From: Actinomycetota bacterium
GTDB taxonomy: Bacteria > Actinomycetota > Acidimicrobiia > Acidimicrobiales > Acidimicrobiaceae
Length of the DNA: 32,930 nt
NCBI GenBank assembly: GCA_027366165.1
Contig: DAHXKX010000010.1
Span: forward strand, 1 to 32,930
Direction: 5' to 3'
Part shown: positions 16,998 through 25,310 of the stretch, in pieces
Layout of the letters: every line of letters starts with the position of its first letter
How positions within the stretch are numbered: position 1 is the first letter of the stretch
Position numbers and translations under genes: made by a program
The notes under the pieces: model-generated
What the model saw: the letters and a program-made list of their open reading frames with translations, nothing else
Databases searched by the model: none
What the model was told of the DNA's origin: nothing

Positions 16998-18164
16998 CTA
17001 TTTGCTAAATTTTATGCCATCGCTGGAAAGGATTTTATAACCCGCTTCAGCTGCAAGAGAGGCCTTTGCGGATGCAGATGGACCGACAAATCCAGCCGGC
17101 ACACCAAGGGCTCCAAGTTCATCACCGACCTTTGACTGTGTGAAGGCAAACTTAACTGCGGCACGCAATACACTAAGCTCCGCCGCTGGGACATTTTGAG
17201 GAGCGGCGACACTTGCACCCACCGTGAAAAATGTATGTTCAGCAGCGTTGATCTCGCCAGATCTCTTTGCATTTGTCACTTGGTGACTTGATAAGTAGCT
17301 GTCAAGCGTCTCAACACCGGTGAACTTAGTATTTGTTGAAGGTACTGGCCCGGTAACCAGTACCGCGCTACCTTTGCCCGAACTTACAATTTGACCCATA
17401 TTCAGCAAATTTGAACTGGTTAGGGTGCCGTCATCTCTTAGGAATCCAGCCACGAGGTCAGTTGCGTTTGCGTAACCTGTTATGTACTGTGCATTTACAT
17501 TCAAGGCCTGCAAAATGCTCTCCATCATTGCCCCGCCGGTACCTGGCAAGAGCAAAGTGCTGATTGGCGCCTTAGAATTTACAATGTCGGCGAATGTCTT
17601 GTACGGAGAAGTTTTCTGCACAACAAATGCATTCGTGGCTGGCAAAGGAGACCCAAGCATATCTAAGTCCGCTGGATTAATTGGCAGCGGGGCTTCCCCT
17701 GACGACAACTTTAGAGTGGAGTAGCCTCCAATATCTAGTATGCCGATGGTTAAGCCGTTGGGAGCTGCTTTTTCAAGGGCTGCCATGCCCGCAATCGTGT
17801 GCCCGGCAGGAATATTTTCCACTACTACAGAAGCGCCGAGATATTTAGCGATGTACGGCGCAATTATATGTGCCTGGGAATTGAGAGACCCACCAGGCTT
17901 ATCTGGTGCGATTAAAGTTACGGTCTTTCCTTTGAAATAGCTGATGGCTGACTGCTCTGAACCTGTAGTAGAGACTTTTGCAGCGACTGTGCTAGATCCG
18001 CAGGCAGCCAGCAAGATCGAACCCACCGCCAGTACGGAAAACAAACCAGCGGGCCTTTTTACATGACTATCACATGAACGAGAATTTTTATTCGGTGTTT
18101 TTGCCCTCAAGCGGCCGACCCAACATTGTTTGAATTCCCAATTATGTCTATTGTTTTGCCACAT
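16998..18164 (-). CDS. tctC: TctC-family substrate-binding lipoprotein (copy 1)
   Basis: The 388-aa extracytoplasmic solute receptor of a TTT transporter binds an organic acid and hands it to TctA/TctB. A basic N-terminal region is followed by a lipoprotein signal (LFSVLAVGSILLAAC, lipid-modified Cys about 55), so it is membrane-tethered as in Gram-positives. The mature part has the family's order of motifs: FKGKTVTLIAPDKPGGSLN, VVVENIPAGHTIAGMAALEKAAPNGLTIG and ITGYANATDLVAGFLRDDG. The 37-residue polar stretch before the signal is long, but the ATG is well supported by GGGAGG 7 nt upstream, which overlaps the end of the bicupin gene. It is translationally coupled to that gene. The receptor resembles copy 2 (27373-28506). 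Confidence 0.9.
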   Translation of the reverse strand: MWQNNRHNWEFKQCWVGRLRAKTPNKNSRSCDSHVKRPAGLFSVLAVGSILLAACGSSTVAAKVSTTGSEQSAISYFKGKTVTLIAPDKPGGSLNSQAHIIAPYIAKYLGASVVVENIPAGHTIAGMAALEKAAPNGLTIGILDIGGYSTLKLSSGEAPLPINPADLDMLGSPLPATNAFVVQKTSPYKTFADIVNSKAPISTLLLPGTGGAMMESILQALNVNAQYITGYANATDLVAGFLRDDGTLTSSNLLNMGQIVSSGKGSAVLVTGPVPSTNTKFTGVETLDSYLSSHQVTNAKRSGEINAAEHTFFTVGASVAAPQNVPAAELSVLRAAVKFAFTQSKVGDELGALGVPAGFVGPSASAKASLAAEAGYKILSSDGIKFSK

Positions 18165-18166
18165 GA

Positions 18167-19231
18167 CTATACCTCCCTTTTCATTTGTGATTTGAGGCCT
18201 TTCTTGTCAAGCTCGGCCTCAAAAAGCTGGGATATGCTCCGATCTTCGTCCTCATATTCAATTTGATCGCGAGGACCTTCACTTGCCACGGTTTGCGGCC
18301 GGTGGAAGGCAAGATGGAATACCGGGATGTTGCCCGTATTGAAATGTTGATGATACCAGCCAGCTGGAGGCGAGATTAGACTGCCCGGTTTCCAGTCATA
18401 CCGCCTTGGTTTGTCTCCCTCAGGCCACATTAATGAATATCCTTGGCCTTCAATTATGAAGATGTGAGCTCCAGGGCCATGCCTGTGCGCTTTCTTATAA
18501 GTGCCGACTTGAAACTCAGCTAAATGAACTTTCATCAAACTCTTCGAAAGAGCGATAAATACGTGCTTCAGCCCTTTGCCACGATGCTCCACGTTTTGAA
18601 GCCTGACGCTTCTGATATCGGGCACAAAATTGGTCTCCCAAAGACCTCCCTGGTACTTCTCATAAAACGTACCATCACCATTCATGTCAGTCTGATTTCC
18701 AACAAAGCGGTCATCAAAAACAAACTGATCGTTAAAGATAAAATTCTTATTCCGGAAAAGGTCCATCATTAGGGGAGCGCTAGTGCAACCCAGAAGTAGA
18801 GTTTCGTTCTTGCCTTCCAAATTGAAGTGTTGATAACTCACGTTGAGGGGAATGGCAAACAACGAACCTTCTTGCCACTCGAACTGGATCGGCTTCTTAT
18901 CACCCTGGCGAAGGGTCGTGCTTCCTCGCCCTTTTAGAACGTAGACGACCTCCTCAAAAAGGTGTTTCTGAGGATTGATTTTTCCACCCGGAGCGATCCT
19001 GCAAACATATGCGTCGTCAACACTTTGTTCCGACAGATTTATAAATGTTCCCTCGGCCCCCATTCTGGACCACGGCGAAAGTGGAAGACCAAGTACATCC
19101 TCAACGCTATGTCCTCGAACTGCCGGTATACCCTCCTCACTTTGCCAGCGGCCATATCCCCAGGTATTGTCCATCAGGTACTGGACGTAAGGATGCAGCC
19201 CCTCTCTTTTTGTACGCTTAATACTTGTCAC
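18167..19231 (-). CDS. Bicupin protein, gentisate-dioxygenase-like (copy 1)
   Basis: The 354-aa protein has two cupin barrels. The N-terminal barrel (about residues 70-150) has a degenerate first motif (QKHLFEE, one of the two usual His replaced) but keeps a His in SYQHFN. The C-terminal barrel (about 235-320) keeps HRHGPGAH and GWYHQHFN, giving three candidate metal ligands. The layout resembles the gentisate/salicylate ring-cleaving dioxygenase family, although sugar-nucleotide, decarboxylase or metal-binding cupins are alternatives. The start is GTG 19231, behind a perfect AGGAGG at 7 nt; it overlaps the stop of the NicX-like gene (GTGA), so translation is coupled. It is followed at once by the tctC receptor. 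The substrate is unknown. Confidence 0.78.
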   Translation of the reverse strand: MTSIKRTKREGLHPYVQYLMDNTWGYGRWQSEEGIPAVRGHSVEDVLGLPLSPWSRMGAEGTFINLSEQSVDDAYVCRIAPGGKINPQKHLFEEVVYVLKGRGSTTLRQGDKKPIQFEWQEGSLFAIPLNVSYQHFNLEGKNETLLLGCTSAPLMMDLFRNKNFIFNDQFVFDDRFVGNQTDMNGDGTFYEKYQGGLWETNFVPDIRSVRLQNVEHRGKGLKHVFIALSKSLMKVHLAEFQVGTYKKAHRHGPGAHIFIIEGQGYSLMWPEGDKPRRYDWKPGSLISPPAGWYHQHFNTGNIPVFHLAFHRPQTVASEGPRDQIEYEDEDRSISQLFEAELDKKGLKSQMKREV

Positions 19232-20424
19232 TTATTGGCCTCCTGTATACCCCGGTTGGATGTTCCACCGCGAAGGGCACTTACTGGCGTTTCAGCTACG
19301 CTAAGCAATTCGTCCGGGTCTCCATACTTTGCTGCCAACTCACGAATCTCCAGGTCATCGAACACAGATAATCGCCCATCACTTATGAATATTTCTCCAT
19401 CCAAATAAACCTTTGGACTATCAATTTCTACGGAAATATGCCACATATACGGGTAGTCGTATCCTTCAACTTCTTTGGAACCTCCAAGGTGAAAATGAAA
19501 TACCGACGGGTGGTTGTGCTTGCCTCGATGCCATAGCGCCGGGTTAGTTTCGGGTGAAATTTTCACACCTGCCTTGGGATTTATGCCTCCGTGAAATGAA
19601 CTTAGGTTCCATGCATCTGGACCGATGTGACGGGCCGTTTCTTCAAAGAACTTCCGTAGCTGCGACGCTTCGAAGCCACCATCGATATTTACGATCTTGT
19701 TATTTTCTATCGTTACGCGCACCTCGTGATGCCAACTGAGTTCAGGTAATCCAAGATGTTGCGATTCCCATGGGATAGAGCGATCGAACACAATGATGCC
19801 ATTTGCTTCACGAGAGGTTGTTGGTGAAAACGCGCCTTGAGGAAAAGGCCGATTGCGCGTTTTACCACGCTTTGTTCCGTACTGGCTAATTCCGGATTGG
19901 GTCATGCTGGGCTTGCCAAGTTTACCGGTAATGTCAGTACCATTCGCATGAACAATTCGATATTGACTGGCTCGATCGAGCGTGTTGCCAACGCGAAACG
20001 TTATTTCATCGGAAAGTTCAAATGGGAAGCGAGCCCAATCGCTCGATAAAATCCCAACGGTAGTGGCCATGTTTCTGACCATCGGTATACCTTTTGAAAA
20101 CATCAGTTCGCGGACTGCTTTCAGAGGTCTGCCTATGGCCAAGGTATTGTTGATAACTAAGTCAGCATTTGCAAATGCGCCGAGCACAATCTCGGAGGGG
20201 TCGTCCCACCATCCTTTTTCCATTCCAGTTGCCCAGAGAGCGAAGGGTCGAGCTCCCACTTCCTGGCACACAGCAGCGAGAGCCTGTACCGCCTTTTCCT
20301 CCACGTGGTTCGAAATATCATCCACGAGACTAAGGATCAATACGTCCATACCTTTTTCTGCTCCACCGCATGCGAGAACACAGTTACGAGCGCCTTCAAG
20401 AGTCGCATTCGAAAAAATTTGCAC
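19228..20424 (-). CDS. NicX/M29-like protein, copy 2 (ring-cleavage dioxygenase or aminopeptidase fold)
   Basis: The 398-aa protein belongs to the group that holds M29 leucyl aminopeptidases and 2,5-dihydroxypyridine dioxygenase (NicX). The NicX side is favoured by SSFHGGINPKA, where peptidases carry a Glu. FHFHLGG follows, and the C-terminal motif WHIS precedes VYLDGEIF. At that last site the family normally has H-x-D; here it is H-I-S, so one expected metal ligand is absent. A shared N-terminal half includes NNTLAIGRPLKAVRELMFSKG and MSSDWARF-like SSDWARFPFELSD. The start is GTG 20424, with GGAGG 5 nt upstream, overlapping the end of copy 1. The two copies probably act as a pair in opening an aromatic or N-heteroaromatic ring. 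Confidence 0.7.
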   Translation of the reverse strand: MQIFSNATLEGARNCVLACGGAEKGMDVLILSLVDDISNHVEEKAVQALAAVCQEVGARPFALWATGMEKGWWDDPSEIVLGAFANADLVINNTLAIGRPLKAVRELMFSKGIPMVRNMATTVGILSSDWARFPFELSDEITFRVGNTLDRASQYRIVHANGTDITGKLGKPSMTQSGISQYGTKRGKTRNRPFPQGAFSPTTSREANGIIVFDRSIPWESQHLGLPELSWHHEVRVTIENNKIVNIDGGFEASQLRKFFEETARHIGPDAWNLSSFHGGINPKAGVKISPETNPALWHRGKHNHPSVFHFHLGGSKEVEGYDYPYMWHISVEIDSPKVYLDGEIFISDGRLSVFDDLEIRELAAKYGDPDELLSVAETPVSALRGGTSNRGIQEANK

Positions 20425-20433
20425 TATAACCTC

Positions 20434-21561
20434 CTACCCCCACCAAATTGGCCGAGAAGCAGAAATCACGTCTGCATCACCATATTTTGCCGCGATTGCT
20501 CTCAGCTCTTGGGAGTTCCAAATTTCAAGCCTCCCCCTGTCCCAAACCTTTTCCCCGTCAAGGTAAACAGTTGGCTCGTTGAGAACTGCGTTTACGTGCA
20601 GGGCTTGTTGTGTATTCCTTGACTCTTTGTCGCTCAGGCTTCCTATATGGAAATGGAACCAACTTTCGTGCTCATGGATCAAATGGTCAAACCGATCTGG
20701 ATCTTGCTGGGGGGCCATCGGAGTAAAAGCTCTGGGGGATGAGCCGCTATGAAAGGAGTCGATCTTGTAAGTATCATTTCCAATTGCAGGAACGTGATAC
20801 TCGAAAAGCCTGCGATAAAGGTCAGCTTCTCTGCCACCTTCAAAGTTGACGACAGAATTATTCTCAATAAAGAGTTTCACAGGATTTGTAAAACGGATCT
20901 CCGGCAAGCCAACACGACGAGCGCCCCAAGGGTAAGTAGCGTGGACCCAAAGGATACCGTTTGCATTCTGAACCTCGCTCGCCCTAAACACGCCTGGAGG
21001 AAAAGTAACGTTCAAGCCGCCCGATCGCTTGGTATCGCGTCGCCACGGTGCGATCCTAGACGCGATATCACCGGCGATATCAGTGCCGTCGGCCGTGGTA
21101 ACCCGAAAAGTCCGACTCTCGGCAAGCCTTGTATTAATCGCAAGTTCTAGATGGTCCTGGACTTCAACCGGGAATCGTGCCCAATCAGAGCTCATAACTG
21201 CCACATCTGTTGCGTAATTCCTGATTCGCCTAACACCTTTTTCAAGCATGAGATCCAAAAGGTGGGTCTTTCCGATGCTTACCATGTTCTGCACCAATAC
21301 ATCGGCTTCGCCTATAGCACCTCTTACCACACTTGAAAGGTCTTGCCACCACGCGTTAGTCAACCTCGGTGTCCAAAGAATATGAAAATTTGCACCTAGT
21401 TGCTCGAGTACTGCTGCCTGGGCGCTAACAACTATTGGTTCAACGGATGGTGCTATTTCGCTCAAGATCACCACTTCGTCACCAGTTTTGATGCCTCCGT
21501 AATTTATGAGTAGATTGCGGCATCCTTGCATAAGCTCAGGTGAAAATACGGTATTTCCCAT
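20434..21561 (-). CDS. NicX/M29-like protein, copy 1
   Basis: The 375-aa paralogue of the next gene has the same order of blocks: GGIKTGDEVVILSE, VQNMVSIGKTHLLDLMLEKGV, SSDWARFPVEVQD and a C-terminal half with DSFHSGSSPRA (His about 271), WFHFHIGS (about 303/305) and ALHVNAVLNEPTVYLDGE (His about 322). As in copy 2, the Asp of the family's H-x-D motif is replaced (H-V-N). NicX-type enzymes use non-haem Fe(II) to cleave dihydroxypyridines; loss of the Asp could change the metal site or substrate. Alternatively it could be a hydrolase. The start is ATG 21561, only 37 bp after the ParB-like gene; the upstream purine stretch is weak. Both copies and the bicupin are tightly linked. Confidence 0.7.
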   Translation of the reverse strand: MGNTVFSPELMQGCRNLLINYGGIKTGDEVVILSEIAPSVEPIVVSAQAAVLEQLGANFHILWTPRLTNAWWQDLSSVVRGAIGEADVLVQNMVSIGKTHLLDLMLEKGVRRIRNYATDVAVMSSDWARFPVEVQDHLELAINTRLAESRTFRVTTADGTDIAGDIASRIAPWRRDTKRSGGLNVTFPPGVFRASEVQNANGILWVHATYPWGARRVGLPEIRFTNPVKLFIENNSVVNFEGGREADLYRRLFEYHVPAIGNDTYKIDSFHSGSSPRAFTPMAPQQDPDRFDHLIHEHESWFHFHIGSLSDKESRNTQQALHVNAVLNEPTVYLDGEKVWDRGRLEIWNSQELRAIAAKYGDADVISASRPIWWG

Positions 21562-21598
21562 TTATTACTAAACCGCCCTTCCGAATTTGATTAGCTTT

Positions 21599-22525
21599 TC
21601 ATTGTGCGTCATAACGTTTACGCCTTCTCACAACAAATGAGTCATCATTTAACTTGGTTACAATCTCGAAACCTTCCTCAATGACCTCGATGAGGTCCGA
21701 AGAATAAATAATCTTTGCCTCAAAACCCGATGGGGTTAGCTCATCATTCAGGCGACGCCGCAACTGCTCTACCATCTGCTCAAGTTCTTTAATCGTTTCT
21801 TCCTGAAACTTTACGAGATAGGTGCTGTTGAGGACTTTTATGCTGTCCACTACACGATCCTGCATGCTTCCCAGTCGAGCTCCTACTTCATGAAGTGAAT
21901 GCCCCTCGTCGGCATAGGATTTAAAGGCAAAAGCTTCCTCGACCTTGGTTAGATCTTCACGGTGAATATTCTCTACCAAACTGATCGCACGAGCTTCCTC
22001 GTTGTCAAGCGCAACAATTTTGGCTGAGATCTGTGCAAGACCAGCTACCTTTGTGGCTCGCCATCTTCGCTCGCCCAGAACTAGCTCATAGCCACCATCT
22101 TTGGGTCTCACTAGGACATCTTCAAGCTGGCCAATATCTTTGATAGAGTCGGCCAAAGCTCGTAGCGCTGCAGCGTCAAAAAACCTCCGCGGCTGGAACG
22201 GATTAGGTTTCACTTCATCTATAGGAAGCCGACCGTAGGCAGCATTCTTAATTTTTTCGTGAGTCCCTAGTCTTGGAGTTTGTCGCGATGAAGTTAGTTG
22301 GTCGTTCTCGCCAACATTTGGGTCTTCATAGACAACGAATTTTCCAAATCCGCAGTAACAACGAGCGTAAGGGTATGTAACTCCGGTCGCTGGAAACTCA
22401 CCTGACTTGAGGCCTAAGTCGGAAGAAGAGATATCCCATGGAATGACATTCTGGCAATATGTGCAACGAAAACTTGCGCGCAAAGGCAAGTCCGCGTCTT
22501 GTCGCTCGCTGCTAGACCTTTCCAT
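21599..22525 (-). CDS. Zinc-ribbon/ParB-like nuclease-fold protein (orphan, no ParA)
   Basis: The 308-aa protein begins with a probable zinc ribbon (CTYC at about 22-25, CYC at about 57-59 in the track numbering). Next is a full ParB/Srx N-domain (about 99-200; VKPNPFQPRR, GERRWRA and ENIHREDLTKVEEA), the CTP-binding fold of ParB. A short helix-turn-helix-like region follows (DEGHSLHEVGARLGSMQDRVVDSI), then a coiled coil (IKELEQMVEQLRRRLND) and a basic C-terminal tail. No ParA or parS-like array is visible, and the gene is first in the NicX-like/bicupin/tctC operon. This suggests a regulator or a plasmid-derived gene instead of a chromosome-partition protein. The start is ATG 22525, with GGGGG upstream; the TTG at 22528 is the track start. 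Confidence 0.72.
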   Translation of the reverse strand: MERSSSERQDADLPLRASFRCTYCQNVIPWDISSSDLGLKSGEFPATGVTYPYARCYCGFGKFVVYEDPNVGENDQLTSSRQTPRLGTHEKIKNAAYGRLPIDEVKPNPFQPRRFFDAAALRALADSIKDIGQLEDVLVRPKDGGYELVLGERRWRATKVAGLAQISAKIVALDNEEARAISLVENIHREDLTKVEEAFAFKSYADEGHSLHEVGARLGSMQDRVVDSIKVLNSTYLVKFQEETIKELEQMVEQLRRRLNDELTPSGFEAKIIYSSDLIEVIEEGFEIVTKLNDDSFVVRRRKRYDAQ

Positions 22526-22646
22526 CAACCTGGCACCCCCAATTCAATTTGGGTCATGCCAGATCGCATGGATTCTGTTTTTGTGACGACATTACGGTAT
22601 CGCAACTCCATCCCCCCTTGAAGCGAGTTAAAGGTCATCTGGAATT

Positions 22647-22675
22647 GTTCTACACCTAACAGTTACCCACGTCAA
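22647..22675 (-). promoter_or_regulatory. Candidate sigma-70 promoter for the ParB-like operon
   Basis: Reading the minus strand, TTGACG (22675-22670) and TAGAAC (22652-22647) are spaced by 17 bp, giving 5 of 6 and 4 of 6 matches to consensus. This is about 120 bp upstream of ATG 22525, leaving a long leader. It is the best promoter-like pair in the gap. Confidence 0.4.
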
Positions 22676-22772
22676 CGCGGGTTCCTTTTGCAGGTTACCT
22701 AGTTTTACGCAGAGTAATAAACTTGAAATTTTAATTACCGGTTATCAAAGTGTCATATAATAAAGGTAACAA

Positions 22773-22789
22773 TACCATCGTTAATGGTA
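22773..22789. promoter_or_regulatory. Short palindrome, possible operator
   Basis: TACCAT-CGTTA-ATGGTA is a perfect 6+6-bp palindrome, ending 10 bp before the ATG of the ISAzo13-like ORF. A TATAAT box (22756-22761) lies just upstream, without a good -35 match. It could be an operator for a regulator of either divergent gene. Confidence 0.3.
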
Positions 22790-22799
22790 AGCTCCTTAT

Positions 22800-23978
22800 A
22801 TGGAAGATCAGCAGATCAATGAGCGCTTTAAATTCCTATCCTGGGCATTAAATGAAAGATTACGGAGACTTCTTGCAGCTTCTGAAGCAAAAGTGATTGG
22901 ACGAGGAGGCGTGACTCAAGTCTCCCGCGCCACAGGCATTTCACGCAGAGCTATTTATGCAGGACTAAAAGAGCTGGAAGAGCGAAATTATCACCAAGAT
23001 CTATTATTGCCAGCAAGAAGAACAGGCGGGGGAAGAAAGAAAATAACACAAACGGACTCAAGCCTTGTGACGGATTTGGAATCTTTGCTGGAACCCACTC
23101 AAGAGGACTCACCATTGAGCTGGACCACGAAAGGATTGAGAGTGCTTTCAGCAGAACTATCTGAAAGGGGACACAAACTAAGCCATACTTCAGTGGGGAT
23201 CCTTCTAAAAGAGATGGGATATAGTATCCAAACCAACGAAAGATACATGGAGCCAGCCAATGGCCACGTGCGCAACGGCCAGTTCTCTGTCATCAATGAT
23301 AAAACCCACCAACGAGTTGACGATGGAAATCCTGTTATCTATCTAGAAACTGCTTGGACTGAAACTACCAATGCGCCACAGCAATCCTGCAGAGGCAATT
23401 CAAAAAATACAAATCTCAGTCCTAGTACAGCCCAAGAACACTATTCACCGGGCCAGACAAAATTCCCCAACAACAAACGCTCAAGGATTGAGCCTGCAAA
23501 TTTTCATTTTCTCCAAACGTTCGCGATTCATACGTGCCGTGATTGGTGGCAGCATTCCGGAGCACGCACGTACCCAGAAGCGCAAGATTTACTTATTATT
23601 TCAGATGGAGGTGGGAGTAACGGGCCACGTACTAGATTTTGGAAGCTAGAAGTCCAGAAGTTGGCCAACTATATAGGTTTACCAGTTTTATTTTGCCATT
23701 TCCCTTCTGGTACAACGCGATGGAACTACTCTTCATATCAGGTCAACGCCCGACTTGATCATGCGTCTCGGAACTTCGTTTCAGACAATTACCGCGTCAC
23801 ATTGAAAGTGATTGGGCTGCAAACAATGGCCAAACACGAACTCAATGCCAACGAGCCCGATCAAGATTCTCACTTCATTTGGAACGATGTCCCCTATGAG
23901 AAGTTTTCGCAAATAAACCTAGTCCGCGACGAACACAAGCGAGATTGGAATTACGCGATTCTTCCAAACGACGTTTAG
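22800..23978 (+). CDS. ISAzo13-like transposase-derived protein lacking catalytic residues
   Basis: The 392-aa open frame matches ISAzo13 transposases at both ends: an HTH-like start (VTQVSRATGISRRAIYAGLKELEE), then GGGRKK, LSWTTKGLRVLSAEL, HTSVGILLKEMGYSIQ, and later RWLLI-like AQDLLIISDGGGSNGPRTRFWKLEVQKLAN and FPSGTTRWNY, ending in RDWNYAILP. The family's catalytic acidic residues are altered. The first Asp block (VISVDTKKKE type) reads VIYLETAWTE, and the WNKIEHRLF Glu block reads WNYSSYQVN. Only the DGGGSNG Asp remains. The middle has about 20 fewer residues. It may be a dead transposase that happens to stay open, or a protein kept for DNA binding. No clear terminal inverted repeats or target duplication were found. 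Confidence 0.65.
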   Translation: MEDQQINERFKFLSWALNERLRRLLAASEAKVIGRGGVTQVSRATGISRRAIYAGLKELEERNYHQDLLLPARRTGGGRKKITQTDSSLVTDLESLLEPTQEDSPLSWTTKGLRVLSAELSERGHKLSHTSVGILLKEMGYSIQTNERYMEPANGHVRNGQFSVINDKTHQRVDDGNPVIYLETAWTETTNAPQQSCRGNSKNTNLSPSTAQEHYSPGQTKFPNNKRSRIEPANFHFLQTFAIHTCRDWWQHSGARTYPEAQDLLIISDGGGSNGPRTRFWKLEVQKLANYIGLPVLFCHFPSGTTRWNYSSYQVNARLDHASRNFVSDNYRVTLKVIGLQTMAKHELNANEPDQDSHFIWNDVPYEKFSQINLVRDEHKRDWNYAILPNDV

Positions 23979-24113
23979 TAAAGCTCCTGGCGGCAACCAA
24001 TGAGTTTTTTGATCGTAAAACGGACTTCTCACAAAGTGGCGCTCGAAACTAAAACTACGCCATATCTCCAACCTTAAAGCTCATTTTCTGTATGGAGCAG
24101 TCGTTGGTTTGAC

Positions 24114-24662
24114 TCAGTCTTCGTCGCTACATGAAGAATTCTCAATTTGCTGCAATCCCGATGTGCCCATGAGCACCTTAACGAGCTGAGAAGTCGCACT
24201 AAGCAAGCGGACCCTACTTGAAACTGCGGCAAAATGTTGATGTATTGCGTTCGGAGGTATGTAGACAAAGTCTCCAGCCCTCCATTCGAATTGCTTAGGC
24301 TCTCGCTGCCAATCCCAGTCATATTTTTCATCTGCCGCAAAAATCGGATCCCAATGGAGGTCGTATCCATCGCCCTCAAGAATAAATACTATCTCTTCGG
24401 ACAAATGCCTATGTTTGCCAGAATTTCCCCCTGGCTCAATTACCTGCTGATAAATGTTGATTGCAGATTCTGCACTATTCATTGAGTCGTTGGTCAAATG
24501 CTTGAGAAGCCCCTGGGGAGAGTTTTCCCACAACTGCTCTTCGGCCGGGATGAGGGATTGAAGCAGTTTTTTGGTTTCAGTGAAGGTCTCTGCGTCCTTC
24601 AGAGTCCTACTGTAATAGTCGTCTCCATGTTTTCCCAAGGAAAACCTTTCGCTTTCGTTCAT
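24114..24662 (-). CDS. Single-domain cupin protein (last gene of module A)
   Basis: The 182-aa protein has one cupin barrel (about residues 62-160) with an intact motif 1 (GKHRHLSEEIVFILEGDG) and motif 2 (GDFVYIPPNAIHQHFAA), giving His-x-His, Glu and a final His as candidate metal ligands. About 60 helical residues precede the barrel (SRTLKDAETFTETKKLLQSLIPAEEQ). It lies 20 bp after another single cupin and shares the HQHF signature with all cupins of the island. The start is ATG 24662, with AGGAG 10 nt upstream. The role is inferred as an oxygenase, decarboxylase or isomerase on the imported acid; the exact reaction is unknown. Confidence 0.75.
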   Translation of the reverse strand: MNESERFSLGKHGDDYYSRTLKDAETFTETKKLLQSLIPAEEQLWENSPQGLLKHLTNDSMNSAESAINIYQQVIEPGGNSGKHRHLSEEIVFILEGDGYDLHWDPIFAADEKYDWDWQREPKQFEWRAGDFVYIPPNAIHQHFAAVSSRVRLLSATSQLVKVLMGTSGLQQIENSSCSDED

Positions 24663-24682
24663 TGAGGTTATACTCCTACTCT

Positions 24683-25252
24683 TCAGTTTGAAAATGGATC
24701 AACTTGATTTGGATTGACATTCTCGAAGCCAGGGATCGGATCTTTGGCATTTGGGACAATCATTTTTTGATAAATTAAATTCGCAAACATAAAGGCAGGC
24801 TTAGCCTTTATCACGAGAACAATCGCAAATTCATCCGAACTATCGTTGAAGTGCTGATGTACACAACCGGGTTCAACTATGACAACATCTCCGGCTTTCC
24901 AGTCAATCCTTTTACCGTCATGAATGTCATGCCCAACTCCCCGCAAAATATAAAACACTGCACTGTTCATGTGAGCATGGCGTTGGGACGTTGACTTAGG
25001 AACATATAGGTCCATATGACAATGAAACATTTGAGTCACGTCTGTTCTACTTGGGTCGATAATGCTCTTATGCCAGTGCTGCTGTCCCCCTGTATAAGAA
25101 ATATCGCTTGAGCGGTACACTCTCGGCTGAGCGAAAATTCTTTGATATAACGTGCTATATTTACCTGAAATTTCGTGCACAAAAATTCTCTTACTCTCGT
25201 CGATTTTTTGCGCACTAACTAAATCAGCGCTTTCCTCCATGGTCTTTTCCAT
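24683..25252 (-). CDS. Single-domain cupin protein
   Basis: The 189-aa protein has one central cupin barrel (about residues 75-160) with HAHMNSAVFYILRGVGHDI and KAGDVVIVEPGCVHQHFND. The acidic ligand of motif 1 is not conserved (a Val/Phe pair stands in the usual Glu place), so the metal site may use three His only, as in some dioxygenases. The N-terminal 60 residues are polar and lack a signal peptide, so it is cytoplasmic. The start is ATG 25252, with AGGAG 7 nt upstream. It lies between the bicupin and the other single cupin in one operon. The pair could form hetero-oligomers. Confidence 0.75.
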   Translation of the reverse strand: MEKTMEESADLVSAQKIDESKRIFVHEISGKYSTLYQRIFAQPRVYRSSDISYTGGQQHWHKSIIDPSRTDVTQMFHCHMDLYVPKSTSQRHAHMNSAVFYILRGVGHDIHDGKRIDWKAGDVVIVEPGCVHQHFNDSSDEFAIVLVIKAKPAFMFANLIYQKMIVPNAKDPIPGFENVNPNQVDPFSN

Positions 25253-25310
25253 CTGCTATCTCCTAATTTCTCGAAATAAACTCTCTACCTGATAAGGATT
25301 TCTTGTCCCG

